From DASXBA01 sp046729895 (GTDB taxonomy: Bacteria; Actinomycetota; Thermoleophilia; Solirubrobacterales; Thermoleophilaceae), in NCBI GenBank assembly GCA_046729895.1, contig JBKPHP010000261.1, forward strand, positions 1 through 5,886: a stretch of 5,886 nt of DNA, read 5' to 3'. Shown one piece after another: positions 1 to 5,868 of this stretch. Numbering within the stretch: position 1 is the stretch's first letter; the number at the start of each line of letters is the position of its first letter. The translations under genes were made by a program, and so were the position numbers. The notes beneath the pieces were generated by a model. The model did not search any database, was not told the origin of the DNA, and worked only from the letters and a program-made list of their open reading frames with translations.

Positions 1-228
1 GCCTCCGTACTCCTCGGGATAGGACAGTCCGAGGAGGCCAAGCTCGCCCATCCGCTGGAAGACCCAGTTGGGGAAGGTGCTCTCCTCCCATTCCTGCGCG
101 TGGGGCTGGAGCTCCTTCTCGACGAAGGAGCCGATCGACTCGCGCAGCTGGTCGTGCTCCTCGGTGAAGATGAAATGCCTGCGCCGCGAGGCGTGGTCGG
201 GCCTGAGGACGGTGTCGGTCGTGACCAT
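1..228 (-). CDS. Acyl-CoA dehydrogenase, N-terminal part (runs off left edge)
   Basis: Reading the minus strand from an ATG at 228-226 gives 76 uninterrupted codons to the window edge. The protein has a basic leader of about 20 residues, then FIFTEEHDQLRESIGSF (19-35), VEKELQPHAQEWEE (36-49), and MGELGLLGLSYPEEYGG (60-76). This is the conserved N-terminal helical domain of FAD-dependent acyl-CoA dehydrogenases, which oxidise an acyl-CoA to the 2-enoyl-CoA and pass electrons to electron-transferring flavoprotein. The FAD-binding middle domain and catalytic base lie outside the window, so substrate (isovaleryl-, short-, medium- or long-chain CoA) cannot be judged. No clear Shine-Dalgarno precedes the ATG. 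The start lies 27 bases from the operator-like dyad at 256-284, which is shared with the crotonase operon, so the two are probably co-regulated. The start codon overlaps that of the divergent membrane gene if the latter begins at 227. Confidence 0.9.
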   Translation of the reverse strand, partial: MVTTDTVLRPDHASRRRHFIFTEEHDQLRESIGSFVEKELQPHAQEWEESTFPNWVFQRMGELGLLGLSYPEEYGG

Positions 229-2236
229 GGGGCGCACGCTAGCGGAGCTCAAATTGAAAGTAAACAGTAGAACTTCCTACTTTCTGCATTTGACGGCGCT
301 CACGTCGCTGGCGATCGCGCAGCAGTACCTCCAGCCGCTCGCCGACGGGGCTGATTTCTTCGTCGAGCGCGGAGCCACCCGACTGGACGTGCTGCTGTTC
401 GCGTTCGGCTTGGTTCTCATCCCCCCGCTCGCGCTGTTCTTGACCGAAGAGCTCGCGGGCCTGGTGAGCCGGCGACTGCGGGAGGCACTCCACCTCGCGT
501 TCGTGGGTGGCCTCGCCGGCCTGATCGCGTGGCAGTTCCTCACCGACCCCGGAAGCCCGGTCTCGCCGCTGCTCGCCGACCTGCTCGCGCTCGCCTTGGG
601 TGCGCTTGCGGCGCTCGCCTACAGGCGCGTGGGCGCGGTGCGCTCCTGGGTCACGGTGCTCTCGCTGGCCCCCGTCGTGGTCCTGGCGCTGTTCCTGGTC
701 TTCTCGCCCGTGCGTTCGATCGTCTTCGGAAACGGGCCGCCGGCACCCGAGCCGCGGGCCTCCTCCGGGGCGCCGCTCGTGATGGTCGTGTTCGACGAGC
801 TCCCGGTGACGTCGTTGATGGACTCGAAGGAGCGAATCGACGCGCGGCGTTTTCCGGGCTTCGCCCGCCTCGCGCGGGCGGCGACCTGGTACAGGGACGA
901 CGTGACGGTCGCCGACTTCACGCAGCTCGCCGTGCCCTCGCTTCTCACGGGGACTCGGGCCCGGCACGACCAGCTCCAGGTGGCGTCGGAGCATCCGAAC
1001 AACCTCTTCACGCTGCTGGGCGGCGGCTACCGCCTAAACGTCTGGGAGTTCAACACCGACCTCTGCCCCGAGCCTGTGTGCAGCGAGCAGCGGGCGGCGC
1101 CGTTCGTCCGGCGGATGCGCAGGATCAGCTCGGATGCCGTCGCCTCGGTGCCCGCCCTGCCGGCCGGCCTGCGGTCGCGGATAGCCGACCGGCTGGCCCC
1201 TGGCGAGGGGCCGACCGACCTGACCGCGCCGCCGCACGCCAGCGTCCGCCGACACCTGCGGGCCACGCAGAACGTTCGCTTCTCCCGCTTCCTGGCCTCG
1301 CTCCGACCGAGCCGCGGACGCACCCTCGACTTCCTCCACCTGATCCTGCCGCACCGCCCCTGGGTCTACTTCCCCTCCGGGCAGCGGTATACGGGCGGGC
1401 GGCCATACGCCGCCTCCCTGTTCGCCCCGCTGCCCAGGGACCCGCGAGCCGTCGCGATCGCCTACCAGCGGCACATGCTTCAGCTCCAGTTCGTCGACCG
1501 GATGATCGACCGCCTGATCCGCCGACTGAAGCGCATCCGGCTCTACGACCGCGCCCTGCTCGTCGTGACGGCCGACCACGGCGCGAGCTTCAGGCCGGGT
1601 GACCTGCCGCGGGTCGTCACCCGCACGAACGTCGACGAGGTCGCCTCCGTCCCCCTGTTCATCAAGGGGCCGCGGCAGCGCCATGGCCGAGTGGACGACT
1701 CCCCGGTCGAGTCGATCGACCTGCTGCCCACCATCGCCCGCGCGCTCCACGTGCGGATGCCTTGGAAGGTCGAGGGCCGCCCGGTCGCGGAGCTCGGTCG
1801 GCGGCGGCGGTCGCTGACCGTCCAGCGGGAACGCGGAGCAGGAGGCGAGGTCGTGGTGGGCAGGGGCACGCTGGCGCGCATGCGCGCGGCGGCGCTCCGC
1901 CGCAACCGCTCGCTGCTGCCGGGCCCCAGCCTCTTCGCCCTCGCGCCGCACGACTGGCGCCCCGGACGGCCGCTTCCCGCGACCCTGGACGGACCCGGCC
2001 GCTATGCCGCGATGAACCCGCGGGCCAACCGTGTGCCGGTCGACGTGAGCGGCCGGCTGGCCGCCAGGGCGCGCCGGCCGCGGCCGATAGCGATCGCGGT
2101 GAACGGCAGGATCGTCGCCACGGCGTGGACACTCGTCGGCTCCAGAGAGGAGTACTTCACGGCGCTCGTACCTCCCTCCGCGTTCCGCCGCGGAGCCAAC
2201 AGCGTCCGGGTCGTGGGGCTCAGCCGGGGGACGTGA
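227..2236 (+). CDS. Membrane-anchored sulfatase/alkaline-phosphatase-fold protein
   Basis: This 669-residue protein (from ATG 227) has about four hydrophobic segments near residues 52-72, 88-106, 112-131 and 140-160, then a Pro-rich linker and a large domain probably outside the membrane. The domain shows alkaline-phosphatase-superfamily landmarks: LVMVVFDELP (184-193, D190 as first metal ligand), FTQLAVPSLLTG (231-242, the nucleophile region), HLILPHRPW (371-379) and VVTADHGASF (446-455, D450/H451 as metal ligands). The Cys of the sulfatase C-x-P-S-R motif aligns with Ala235, so it is not a formylglycine sulfatase. A phosphotransferase, phosphodiesterase or other hydrolase acting on surface glycans or lipids is possible. 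Residues from about 600 look like a small beta-rich C-terminal domain. The start is uncertain. ATG 227 has no clear ribosome site. TTG 254 has GGAG at 244-247, and TTG 290 would suit a leaderless transcript. An open frame extends back to 68 but runs through the divergent dehydrogenase gene. Confidence 0.8.
   Translation: MGRTLAELKLKVNSRTSYFLHLTALTSLAIAQQYLQPLADGADFFVERGATRLDVLLFAFGLVLIPPLALFLTEELAGLVSRRLREALHLAFVGGLAGLIAWQFLTDPGSPVSPLLADLLALALGALAALAYRRVGAVRSWVTVLSLAPVVVLALFLVFSPVRSIVFGNGPPAPEPRASSGAPLVMVVFDELPVTSLMDSKERIDARRFPGFARLARAATWYRDDVTVADFTQLAVPSLLTGTRARHDQLQVASEHPNNLFTLLGGGYRLNVWEFNTDLCPEPVCSEQRAAPFVRRMRRISSDAVASVPALPAGLRSRIADRLAPGEGPTDLTAPPHASVRRHLRATQNVRFSRFLASLRPSRGRTLDFLHLILPHRPWVYFPSGQRYTGGRPYAASLFAPLPRDPRAVAIAYQRHMLQLQFVDRMIDRLIRRLKRIRLYDRALLVVTADHGASFRPGDLPRVVTRTNVDEVASVPLFIKGPRQRHGRVDDSPVESIDLLPTIARALHVRMPWKVEGRPVAELGRRRRSLTVQRERGAGGEVVVGRGTLARMRAAALRRNRSLLPGPSLFALAPHDWRPGRPLPATLDGPGRYAAMNPRANRVPVDVSGRLAARARRPRPIAIAVNGRIVATAWTLVGSREEYFTALVPPSAFRRGANSVRVVGLSRGT
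244..247 (+). promoter_or_regulatory. Possible ribosome binding site for a TTG start at 254
   Basis: GGAG lies six bases before an in-frame TTG at 254, a better Shine-Dalgarno arrangement than anything upstream of ATG 227. If used, the membrane protein would begin nine residues later, at LKVNSR, and lose nothing from the conserved domain. This rests on sequence inspection only. Confidence 0.35.
254..283 (+). promoter_or_regulatory. Candidate sigma-70-type promoter inside the dyad
   Basis: TTGAAA at 254-259 and TACTTT at 278-283 are separated by 18 bases, a plausible -35/-10 pair pointing rightward. Transcription would start near 290, at an in-frame TTG of the membrane gene, which would make the message leaderless. 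The -10 match is moderate, and part of the similarity to promoter boxes comes from the dyad itself. Confidence 0.3.
256..284. promoter_or_regulatory. Operator-like dyad upstream of the acyl-CoA dehydrogenase
   Basis: This is an AT-richer island in GC-rich sequence. It holds inverted arms at 256-268 and 272-284 around a 3-base centre, pairing at 10 of 13 positions; the outermost seven bases (GAAAGTA and TACTTTC) are perfect. Read on the minus strand it contains AAAGTAGGAAGT (283-272), identical to 2636-2647 in front of the crotonase gene. Both elements also share the 11-3-11 spacing and ACT and ACTT in the second arm, matching at 20 of 28 positions overall. The arm and spacing pattern suits a dimeric repressor such as a TetR-type acyl-CoA regulator, but I do not recognise a named regulator's consensus. 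It could control the dehydrogenase, the divergent membrane gene, or both. Confidence 0.7.
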
Positions 2237-2278
2237 GGCGGATTCCCGGGGTGGGCCGACACTGCCACAATCGGATCG

Positions 2279-2353
2279 ATGGACAACGGCATCTGGTCCG
2301 CGGACTCGCGCGAAGGCGCCCGGGTCAGGTTCACCCTGCCGCGTGGCGCCTAG
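2279..2353 (+). pseudogene. Possible histidine-kinase C-terminal remnant
   Basis: In the gap between the membrane gene and the ATL gene, the frame from ATG 2279 to TAG 2351-2353 encodes 24 residues containing GIW, then SREGARVRFTLPRGA before the stop. This resembles the last strand of the HATPase domain of sensor histidine kinases, where a G-x-I-W-V-x-S-x-x-G-x-G-x-x-F-x-F-x-L-P pattern ends the protein. No upstream kinase boxes (H, N, G1) are visible because the preceding sequence is the membrane gene, in the same frame and ended by TGA at 2234-2236. It may be the relic of a deleted kinase, a tiny leader peptide (its stop overlaps the ATL start by 11 bases), or chance. No convincing terminator hairpin with a T-run is seen in 2237-2342. 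Confidence 0.3.
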
Positions 2354-2642
2354 TCGGGAAGACGTTCTCCAGCGGGTGCGCTCGATCCCGCATGGGCGAG
2401 TGACGACCTACGGTGATCTCGCGCCCGGCGCGCCTCGTTTCGCGGGAGCGGTCCTCGCGGATTGCCACGACCCGAGCGTCCCCTGGCAGCGAATCGTGCG
2501 CGCCGACGGCTCCGTCGCCAAGGGCGAGCGCCAGCGCCGGCTGCTCGAGGCGGAAGGCGTCCCTTTCCGCGGCCCGCGCGTGGACATGCACGCCGCCTGG
2601 GTTCCCGCGCTTGACGAGTCAGAAGGCGATACGTCAAAGTAG
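2343..2642 (+). CDS. Alkyltransferase-like (ATL) DNA-binding protein, MGMT family
   Basis: A 99-residue protein from GTG 2343 matches the C-terminal DNA-binding domain of O6-alkylguanine-DNA alkyltransferases: SIPHGRVTTYGDLA (14-27, with the conserved Tyr23), APRFAGAV (30-37, Arg32 in the place of the arginine finger), and VPWQRIVRADGSVAKG (46-61), followed by RQRRLLEAEGV (63-73). True transferases have PCHR with an acceptor Cys. Here it is PWQR (47-50), so it cannot accept an alkyl group. Trp at that site is the hallmark of ATL proteins, which bind alkylated guanine and flag it for nucleotide excision repair. The usual ATL motif is PWHR, so Gln49 is a further departure. Length (about 100) fits ATLs. 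No strong ribosome site is seen. Its stop codon lies inside the operator-like dyad of the next gene, so read-through into that operon may be regulated. Confidence 0.8.
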   Translation: MAPSREDVLQRVRSIPHGRVTTYGDLAPGAPRFAGAVLADCHDPSVPWQRIVRADGSVAKGERQRRLLEAEGVPFRGPRVDMHAAWVPALDESEGDTSK

Positions 2643-2662
2643 GAAGTAGGACTTCCCACTTC
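2636..2662. promoter_or_regulatory. Operator-like dyad abutting the crotonase start
   Basis: Arms AAGTAGGAAGT (2637-2647) and ACTTCCCACTT (2651-2661) pair at 10 of 11 positions around a 3-base AGG centre; the inner GGAAGT/ACTTCC pair is perfect. A further ACTTCC copy sits at 2658-2663. The upstream half plus one base (AAAGTAGGAAGT) is identical to the element before the acyl-CoA dehydrogenase, in the same orientation relative to the gene. The element ends only seven bases before the ATG at 2669, and no Shine-Dalgarno lies at normal distance, so a bound protein would cover the transcription start or block initiation. Repression is therefore the most natural reading. The nearest -35-like hexamer is TTGACG at 2611-2616, with no clear -10. 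Confidence 0.72.
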
Positions 2663-2668
2663 CGGCTG

Positions 2669-3451
2669 ATGGCATACGAGAGCATCCGCTACGAGGTCGA
2701 CGACGGGATCGCCACGATCACGCTCGACTCGCCCGAGAACCGCAACGCGATCACGGGCGAGCTCCTCACCGAGCTGCTTGATGCCCTGGAGTCGGCGCGC
2801 GACGACGAGGCGGTGCGCTGCGTGGTGCTCACCTCATCTCACGAGAAGGTGTTCTCCGCCGGGGCCAATCTCGACCAGTTCGCATCGGACGCCTCGCTCG
2901 TCGAGAGGCACTTCGCCACCGAGCGCTTTCCACTCCTCTTCAACCTGATAGGCCGGCTCGGCAAGCCGACCCTCTGCGCGGCCAACGGCCATGTGCTGGC
3001 GGGGTCGCTGGGCATCGCGCTCGCCTGCGACTTGGTCGTGGCCAAGGACTCCGCGACGTTCGGCACTCCGGAGATCAACGTCGGCCTGTTCCCGTTCATG
3101 ATCATGGCCCTGATCTACCGAAACGTGCCGCGCAAGAAGGCCAACGAGATGATGCTGCTCGGAGAGCGGCTGTCGGCGGAGGAGGCCAGGGAGGCCGGGA
3201 TCGTGAACAAGGTCGCCACGGCGGATGAGTTCGACGAGGCCGTCAGCGACTGGGCACACAAGCTTGCCTCGAAGTCGCCGGTCCTGACCAAGCTCGGCAA
3301 GGACGCCGCCTACCGACAGATGGACATGCCCTTCGACGAGGCGCTCGACTTCCTGCGCTCGCAGTTGTCGCTCGCCTCCACCACCGAGGACGTCCAGGAG
3401 GGCGTGCGCGCCTTCTTCGAGAAGAGGGAGCCCGAGTGGAAGGGTCGGTGA
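2669..3451 (+). CDS. Enoyl-CoA hydratase/isomerase family protein (crotonase)
   Basis: This is a complete 260-residue crotonase, the normal length for the family. Visible landmarks are SPENRNAITGELL (21-33), the oxyanion-hole segment VFSAGANLDQF (61-71), NGHVLAGSLGIALACDLVVA (106-125), FGTPEINVGLFP (131-142), and the C-terminal REPEWKGR (253-260). Aligned to rat mitochondrial enoyl-CoA hydratase, the Glu164 equivalent is present (Glu135), but the Glu144 equivalent is Gly115, so classical two-glutamate hydration is doubtful. Single-glutamate crotonases include isomerases and other CoA enzymes. A role in acyl-CoA breakdown is likely, with the exact substrate open. The ATG at 2669 has no Shine-Dalgarno at normal distance and directly follows the operator-like dyad, so a leaderless transcript is possible. 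The 3' end overlaps the arginase-family gene by 16 bases, indicating one operon. Confidence 0.95.
   Translation: MAYESIRYEVDDGIATITLDSPENRNAITGELLTELLDALESARDDEAVRCVVLTSSHEKVFSAGANLDQFASDASLVERHFATERFPLLFNLIGRLGKPTLCAANGHVLAGSLGIALACDLVVAKDSATFGTPEINVGLFPFMIMALIYRNVPRKKANEMMLLGERLSAEEAREAGIVNKVATADEFDEAVSDWAHKLASKSPVLTKLGKDAAYRQMDMPFDEALDFLRSQLSLASTTEDVQEGVRAFFEKREPEWKGR
3424..3430 (+). promoter_or_regulatory. Ribosome binding site for the arginase-family gene
   Basis: GAGGGAG, inside the end of the crotonase gene, is five bases before GTG 3436. A competing GTG at 3448 sits in a GTGA overlap with the crotonase stop and has AAGGG at 3440-3444 in front. The two choices differ by four residues. 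Confidence 0.5.
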
Positions 3452-4284
3452 GCCTGGTTGGCCTGCTCTGTCGCACCTCGGATCGGACCGGGGGCGGCGC
3501 TCGCGGGGTGCAGGCGCTAGCGCCGCTCCTGGGGCGGCGGCTGGGCGTCGAGCCGCGGATGATCGGCTCGCCCGGTGCGCCCCGGGTGGCCCGCTTCGAG
3601 GACGACCTGCGCGACTCCCGCGGCTGCCTTCTCGAGGCGGGCGGGCAGGTGGACGACGCGCTGTCGGGCGGCAACCGGCCCATCCTCCTCGCCGGCGACT
3701 GCTCCATATGCCTCACCACGCTGCAGGCAGCGCTCGCCCACCGGCCGGAGGCGAAGGTGCTCTGGCTCGACGCGCACGGCGACTTCAACACGCCGTCCAC
3801 CACTCCGAGCGAGTTCCTCGGGGGCATGTCGCTTGCGGGTTCCTGCGGTCAGTGGGACGCGGGCGTCGGTGACCCGATCTCCGCAGAGCGTGTCGTGCTC
3901 GCCGGCATTAGCGACAGACAAGCCCGCGATCGCGAGCAGCGGGCGCGCGCGGAGGCCACCGTGATCGGCGCAAGCACGGTGGAGACGCTGGTCGCCGCGA
4001 AGAACGCCCTGGACGGGGCCCCGGTGTACGTGCACCTCGACGTCGACGTGCTCGATCCGGAGGCGCTGCCGGTGCAGGATCCGGTGCCGGGCGGGCTGTC
4101 GCCCGACAAGCTCTACGACCTGCTCGAAGCAGTCGCCGAGGAGAGCGAGCCCGTCGGGCTCGAGGTCACCGCCCTCGACGTGCCCGACGATCCGCGGGCG
4201 GCCGACGAGGCCGCCCAGGTGCTGCTTGGGGCCATCGAGCCCCTGCTCGAGGCGATCCCGGAGGGAGCCCGTGTCGACGGCTGA
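3436..4284 (+). CDS. Arginase/agmatinase-family (ureohydrolase) protein
   Basis: A 282-residue protein from GTG 3436 (278 from GTG 3448) shows the ureohydrolase metal motifs in order: LLAGDCS (84-90), LDAHGDFNTP (111-120), HLDVDVLDP (200-208) and GLEVTALDVP (241-250). The dimanganese ligands Asp112, His114, Asp116, Asp202 and Asp204 are present, as is Glu243, which corresponds to the guanidinium-binding Glu of arginase. The first ligand, His in the GGDHS motif, is Cys89 here, a change found in part of the family. The enzyme probably hydrolyses a guanidino or formimino compound to release urea or formamide. Arginine, agmatine, guanidino acids and formiminoglutamate are all possible, and the sequence does not decide among them. 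It overlaps the crotonase by 16 bases and the carboxyltransferase by 14, so it is made together with acyl-CoA enzymes, an unusual setting. Confidence 0.93.
   Translation: MEGSVSLVGLLCRTSDRTGGGARGVQALAPLLGRRLGVEPRMIGSPGAPRVARFEDDLRDSRGCLLEAGGQVDDALSGGNRPILLAGDCSICLTTLQAALAHRPEAKVLWLDAHGDFNTPSTTPSEFLGGMSLAGSCGQWDAGVGDPISAERVVLAGISDRQARDREQRARAEATVIGASTVETLVAAKNALDGAPVYVHLDVDVLDPEALPVQDPVPGGLSPDKLYDLLEAVAEESEPVGLEVTALDVPDDPRAADEAAQVLLGAIEPLLEAIPEGARVDG
4260..4267 (+). promoter_or_regulatory. Strong ribosome binding site that sets the carboxyltransferase start
   Basis: GGAGGGAG ends three bases before GTG 4271 (six bases from its GGAGG core). This favours GTG 4271 over the in-frame TTG at 4226, which lies deep inside the arginase-family gene and has no comparable site. 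Confidence 0.7.
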
Positions 4285-5866
4285 GCGAGCCTCCGCCGAC
4301 GAGCTGGTCGCACGCCCGCCGCTCCGCTCGCTGGTCGAGGACCTGCACGAACGCCGCGAGCGCGCAAAGCTCGGGGGAGGCGAAGAGAAGATCGCCCGGC
4401 AGCACGAGCAGGACAAGCTCACCGCGCGCGAGCGCCTGGCGCTGCTGATCGACGAGGGGACGTTCTGCGAGCTCGGGATCCACGGCCGGCCGCACTTCTC
4501 CCAGCGGGCCATGGAGGGCAAGGAAGCGCCGGCGGACGGCGTGGTCACGGGCTACGGCAAGGTCGCCGGCCGGCTGGTGGCGGTGGCGGCCTACGACTTC
4601 ACGGTCATGGCCGGCTCGATGGGGATGACCGGCGAGCTGAAGATGGCTCGCCTGCGGGAGCTGGCCCTGCAGAAGCGAATCCCGATGATCTGGCTGCTCG
4701 ACTCGGCGGGCGCCCGGATCCAGGAGGCGGCCGGCTCGCTCTTCGCCGGCTCCGGCCACCTGTTCCGGGAGGAGGTCGTGATGAGCGGAGTCGTGCCGCA
4801 GGTCGCCGCGCTGATGGGCCCCTGCGCGGCCGGCACCGCCTACATCCCGGGCCTCGCGGACTTCGTCCCGATGGTGAAGGGCCGCGGCTCCATGGCGCTC
4901 GCGGGGCCTCACCTGACCAAGGCCGTCACCGGCGAGGACGTGACCCAGGAGGAGCTGGGCGGTTCGAGAGTCCACACCCGCATCTCCGGCGTCGGCGACC
5001 TGGAGGTCGGCTCAGACGAGGAGTGCATCCAGGCGATCAAGGACTACCTCTCCTTCTTCCCGCAGAACTGCGAGGACGCGCCGCCCGCGCGCGAGCCGGC
5101 CGATCCCGTCGACCGAATGGACGACGAGCTGCTCGACATCCTCCCCGACTCGCCGCGCCAGCCCTACGACATGTACGACGTCATCGGCCGGATCGTCGAC
5201 GACGGCCTCTGGTTCGACATCAAGCCGCGCTGGGCCCGCACGATCATCACCTGTCTGGCCCGCATGGGGGGACGGCCGGCGGGCATCGTCGCCAACCAGC
5301 CCAAGCAGCTCGGCGGGATCCTCGAGAACGACTCCGCCGACAAGGCGGCCCGCTTCATCAACCTTTGCGACGCCTTCAACATCCCCCTGCTGTTCCTCCA
5401 GGACGTGCCGGGCTTCATGGTGGGCACCAAGGTCGAGCAGGCCGGGATCATCCGCCACGGCGCCAAGATGCTCTACGCGGTCTCGCGCGCCACGGTCCCG
5501 AAGGTGACGGTCGTCATCCGCAAGGCCTACGGCGCGGGCTACTACGTCATGTGCGGTAAGGCCTACGAGCCCGACCTCATCGTCGCCTGGCCATCCGCGG
5601 AGATCTCGGTGATGGGCCCCGAGGGGGCCGTGAACATCATCTTCCGCAAGCAGATCGAGGCCTCCGAGGACCCCGACGCGACCCGCGCCCAGATGATCGG
5701 CGGCATCCGTGAGTCGATCGACCCCTACATCGCCGCAGGCAATGCCGTCATCGACGACGTGATCGATCCGCGGGAGACACGGCCCACCGTGATCAAGGCG
5801 CTGGAGATGGCCCAGTCCAAGCGCGTGCAACGGCCGTGGAAGCGGCATGGGGTGATGCCGGTTTGA
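4271..5866 (+). CDS. Acyl-CoA carboxylase beta subunit (carboxyltransferase)
   Basis: This 531-residue protein is full length for the PccB/AccD-type carboxyltransferase subunit, which moves CO2 from carboxybiotin to an acyl-CoA. Two crotonase-like halves are visible. The N-terminal half has KLTARERLALLIDEGTF (49-65), DSAGARIQE (144-152) and GPCAAGTAYIPGLADF (183-198). The C-terminal half has GGILENDSADKAARF (348-362), DVPGFMVGTKVEQAGI (378-393), RKAYGAGYYVM (417-427) and AWPSAEISVMGPEGAV (439-454). The end, KRHGVMPV, matches the usual C terminus. Propionyl-CoA, methylcrotonyl-CoA and other acyl-CoA carboxylases share these motifs. AWPSAEISVMG is closer to the propionyl type, whereas VMCGKAYEP (426-434) recalls the methylcrotonyl type, so the substrate is left open. 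A biotin carboxylase/BCCP alpha subunit is required and is not in the window, though it could follow. The gene is translationally linked to the arginase-family gene. Confidence 0.96.
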   Translation: MSTAERASADELVARPPLRSLVEDLHERRERAKLGGGEEKIARQHEQDKLTARERLALLIDEGTFCELGIHGRPHFSQRAMEGKEAPADGVVTGYGKVAGRLVAVAAYDFTVMAGSMGMTGELKMARLRELALQKRIPMIWLLDSAGARIQEAAGSLFAGSGHLFREEVVMSGVVPQVAALMGPCAAGTAYIPGLADFVPMVKGRGSMALAGPHLTKAVTGEDVTQEELGGSRVHTRISGVGDLEVGSDEECIQAIKDYLSFFPQNCEDAPPAREPADPVDRMDDELLDILPDSPRQPYDMYDVIGRIVDDGLWFDIKPRWARTIITCLARMGGRPAGIVANQPKQLGGILENDSADKAARFINLCDAFNIPLLFLQDVPGFMVGTKVEQAGIIRHGAKMLYAVSRATVPKVTVVIRKAYGAGYYVMCGKAYEPDLIVAWPSAEISVMGPEGAVNIIFRKQIEASEDPDATRAQMIGGIRESIDPYIAAGNAVIDDVIDPRETRPTVIKALEMAQSKRVQRPWKRHGVMPV

Positions 5867-5868
5867 GG

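Noticed and set aside
68..226. N-terminal extension of the membrane protein (53 residues before ATG 227)
   Set aside because: It lies wholly within the acyl-CoA dehydrogenase coding region on the other strand, and its translation is Ser/Trp-rich and unlike a protein leader of this family.
529..1602. Long plus-strand open frame of 357 codons
   Set aside because: Arg/Ala/Pro-rich translation with no recognisable motif, out of frame inside the membrane gene. It is a by-product of high GC.
1034..1951. Long minus-strand open frame of 305 codons, with a similar one at 239-994
   Set aside because: Low-complexity antisense translations of the membrane gene, without domains or a ribosome site.
2237..2342. 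Intrinsic terminator after the membrane gene
   Set aside because: There are G/C-rich stretches here but no clear stem followed by a T-run.
4226..4270. Upstream TTG start for the carboxyltransferase
   Set aside because: It would add 15 residues translated from within the arginase-family gene, while GTG 4271 has a strong ribosome site.
3517..4548. Long minus-strand open frame of 343 codons, with similar ones at 4166-4975 and 5012-5848
   Set aside because: Antisense to well-recognised enzymes and rich in Arg, Gly, His and Asp, as expected from mirrored GC-rich codons.
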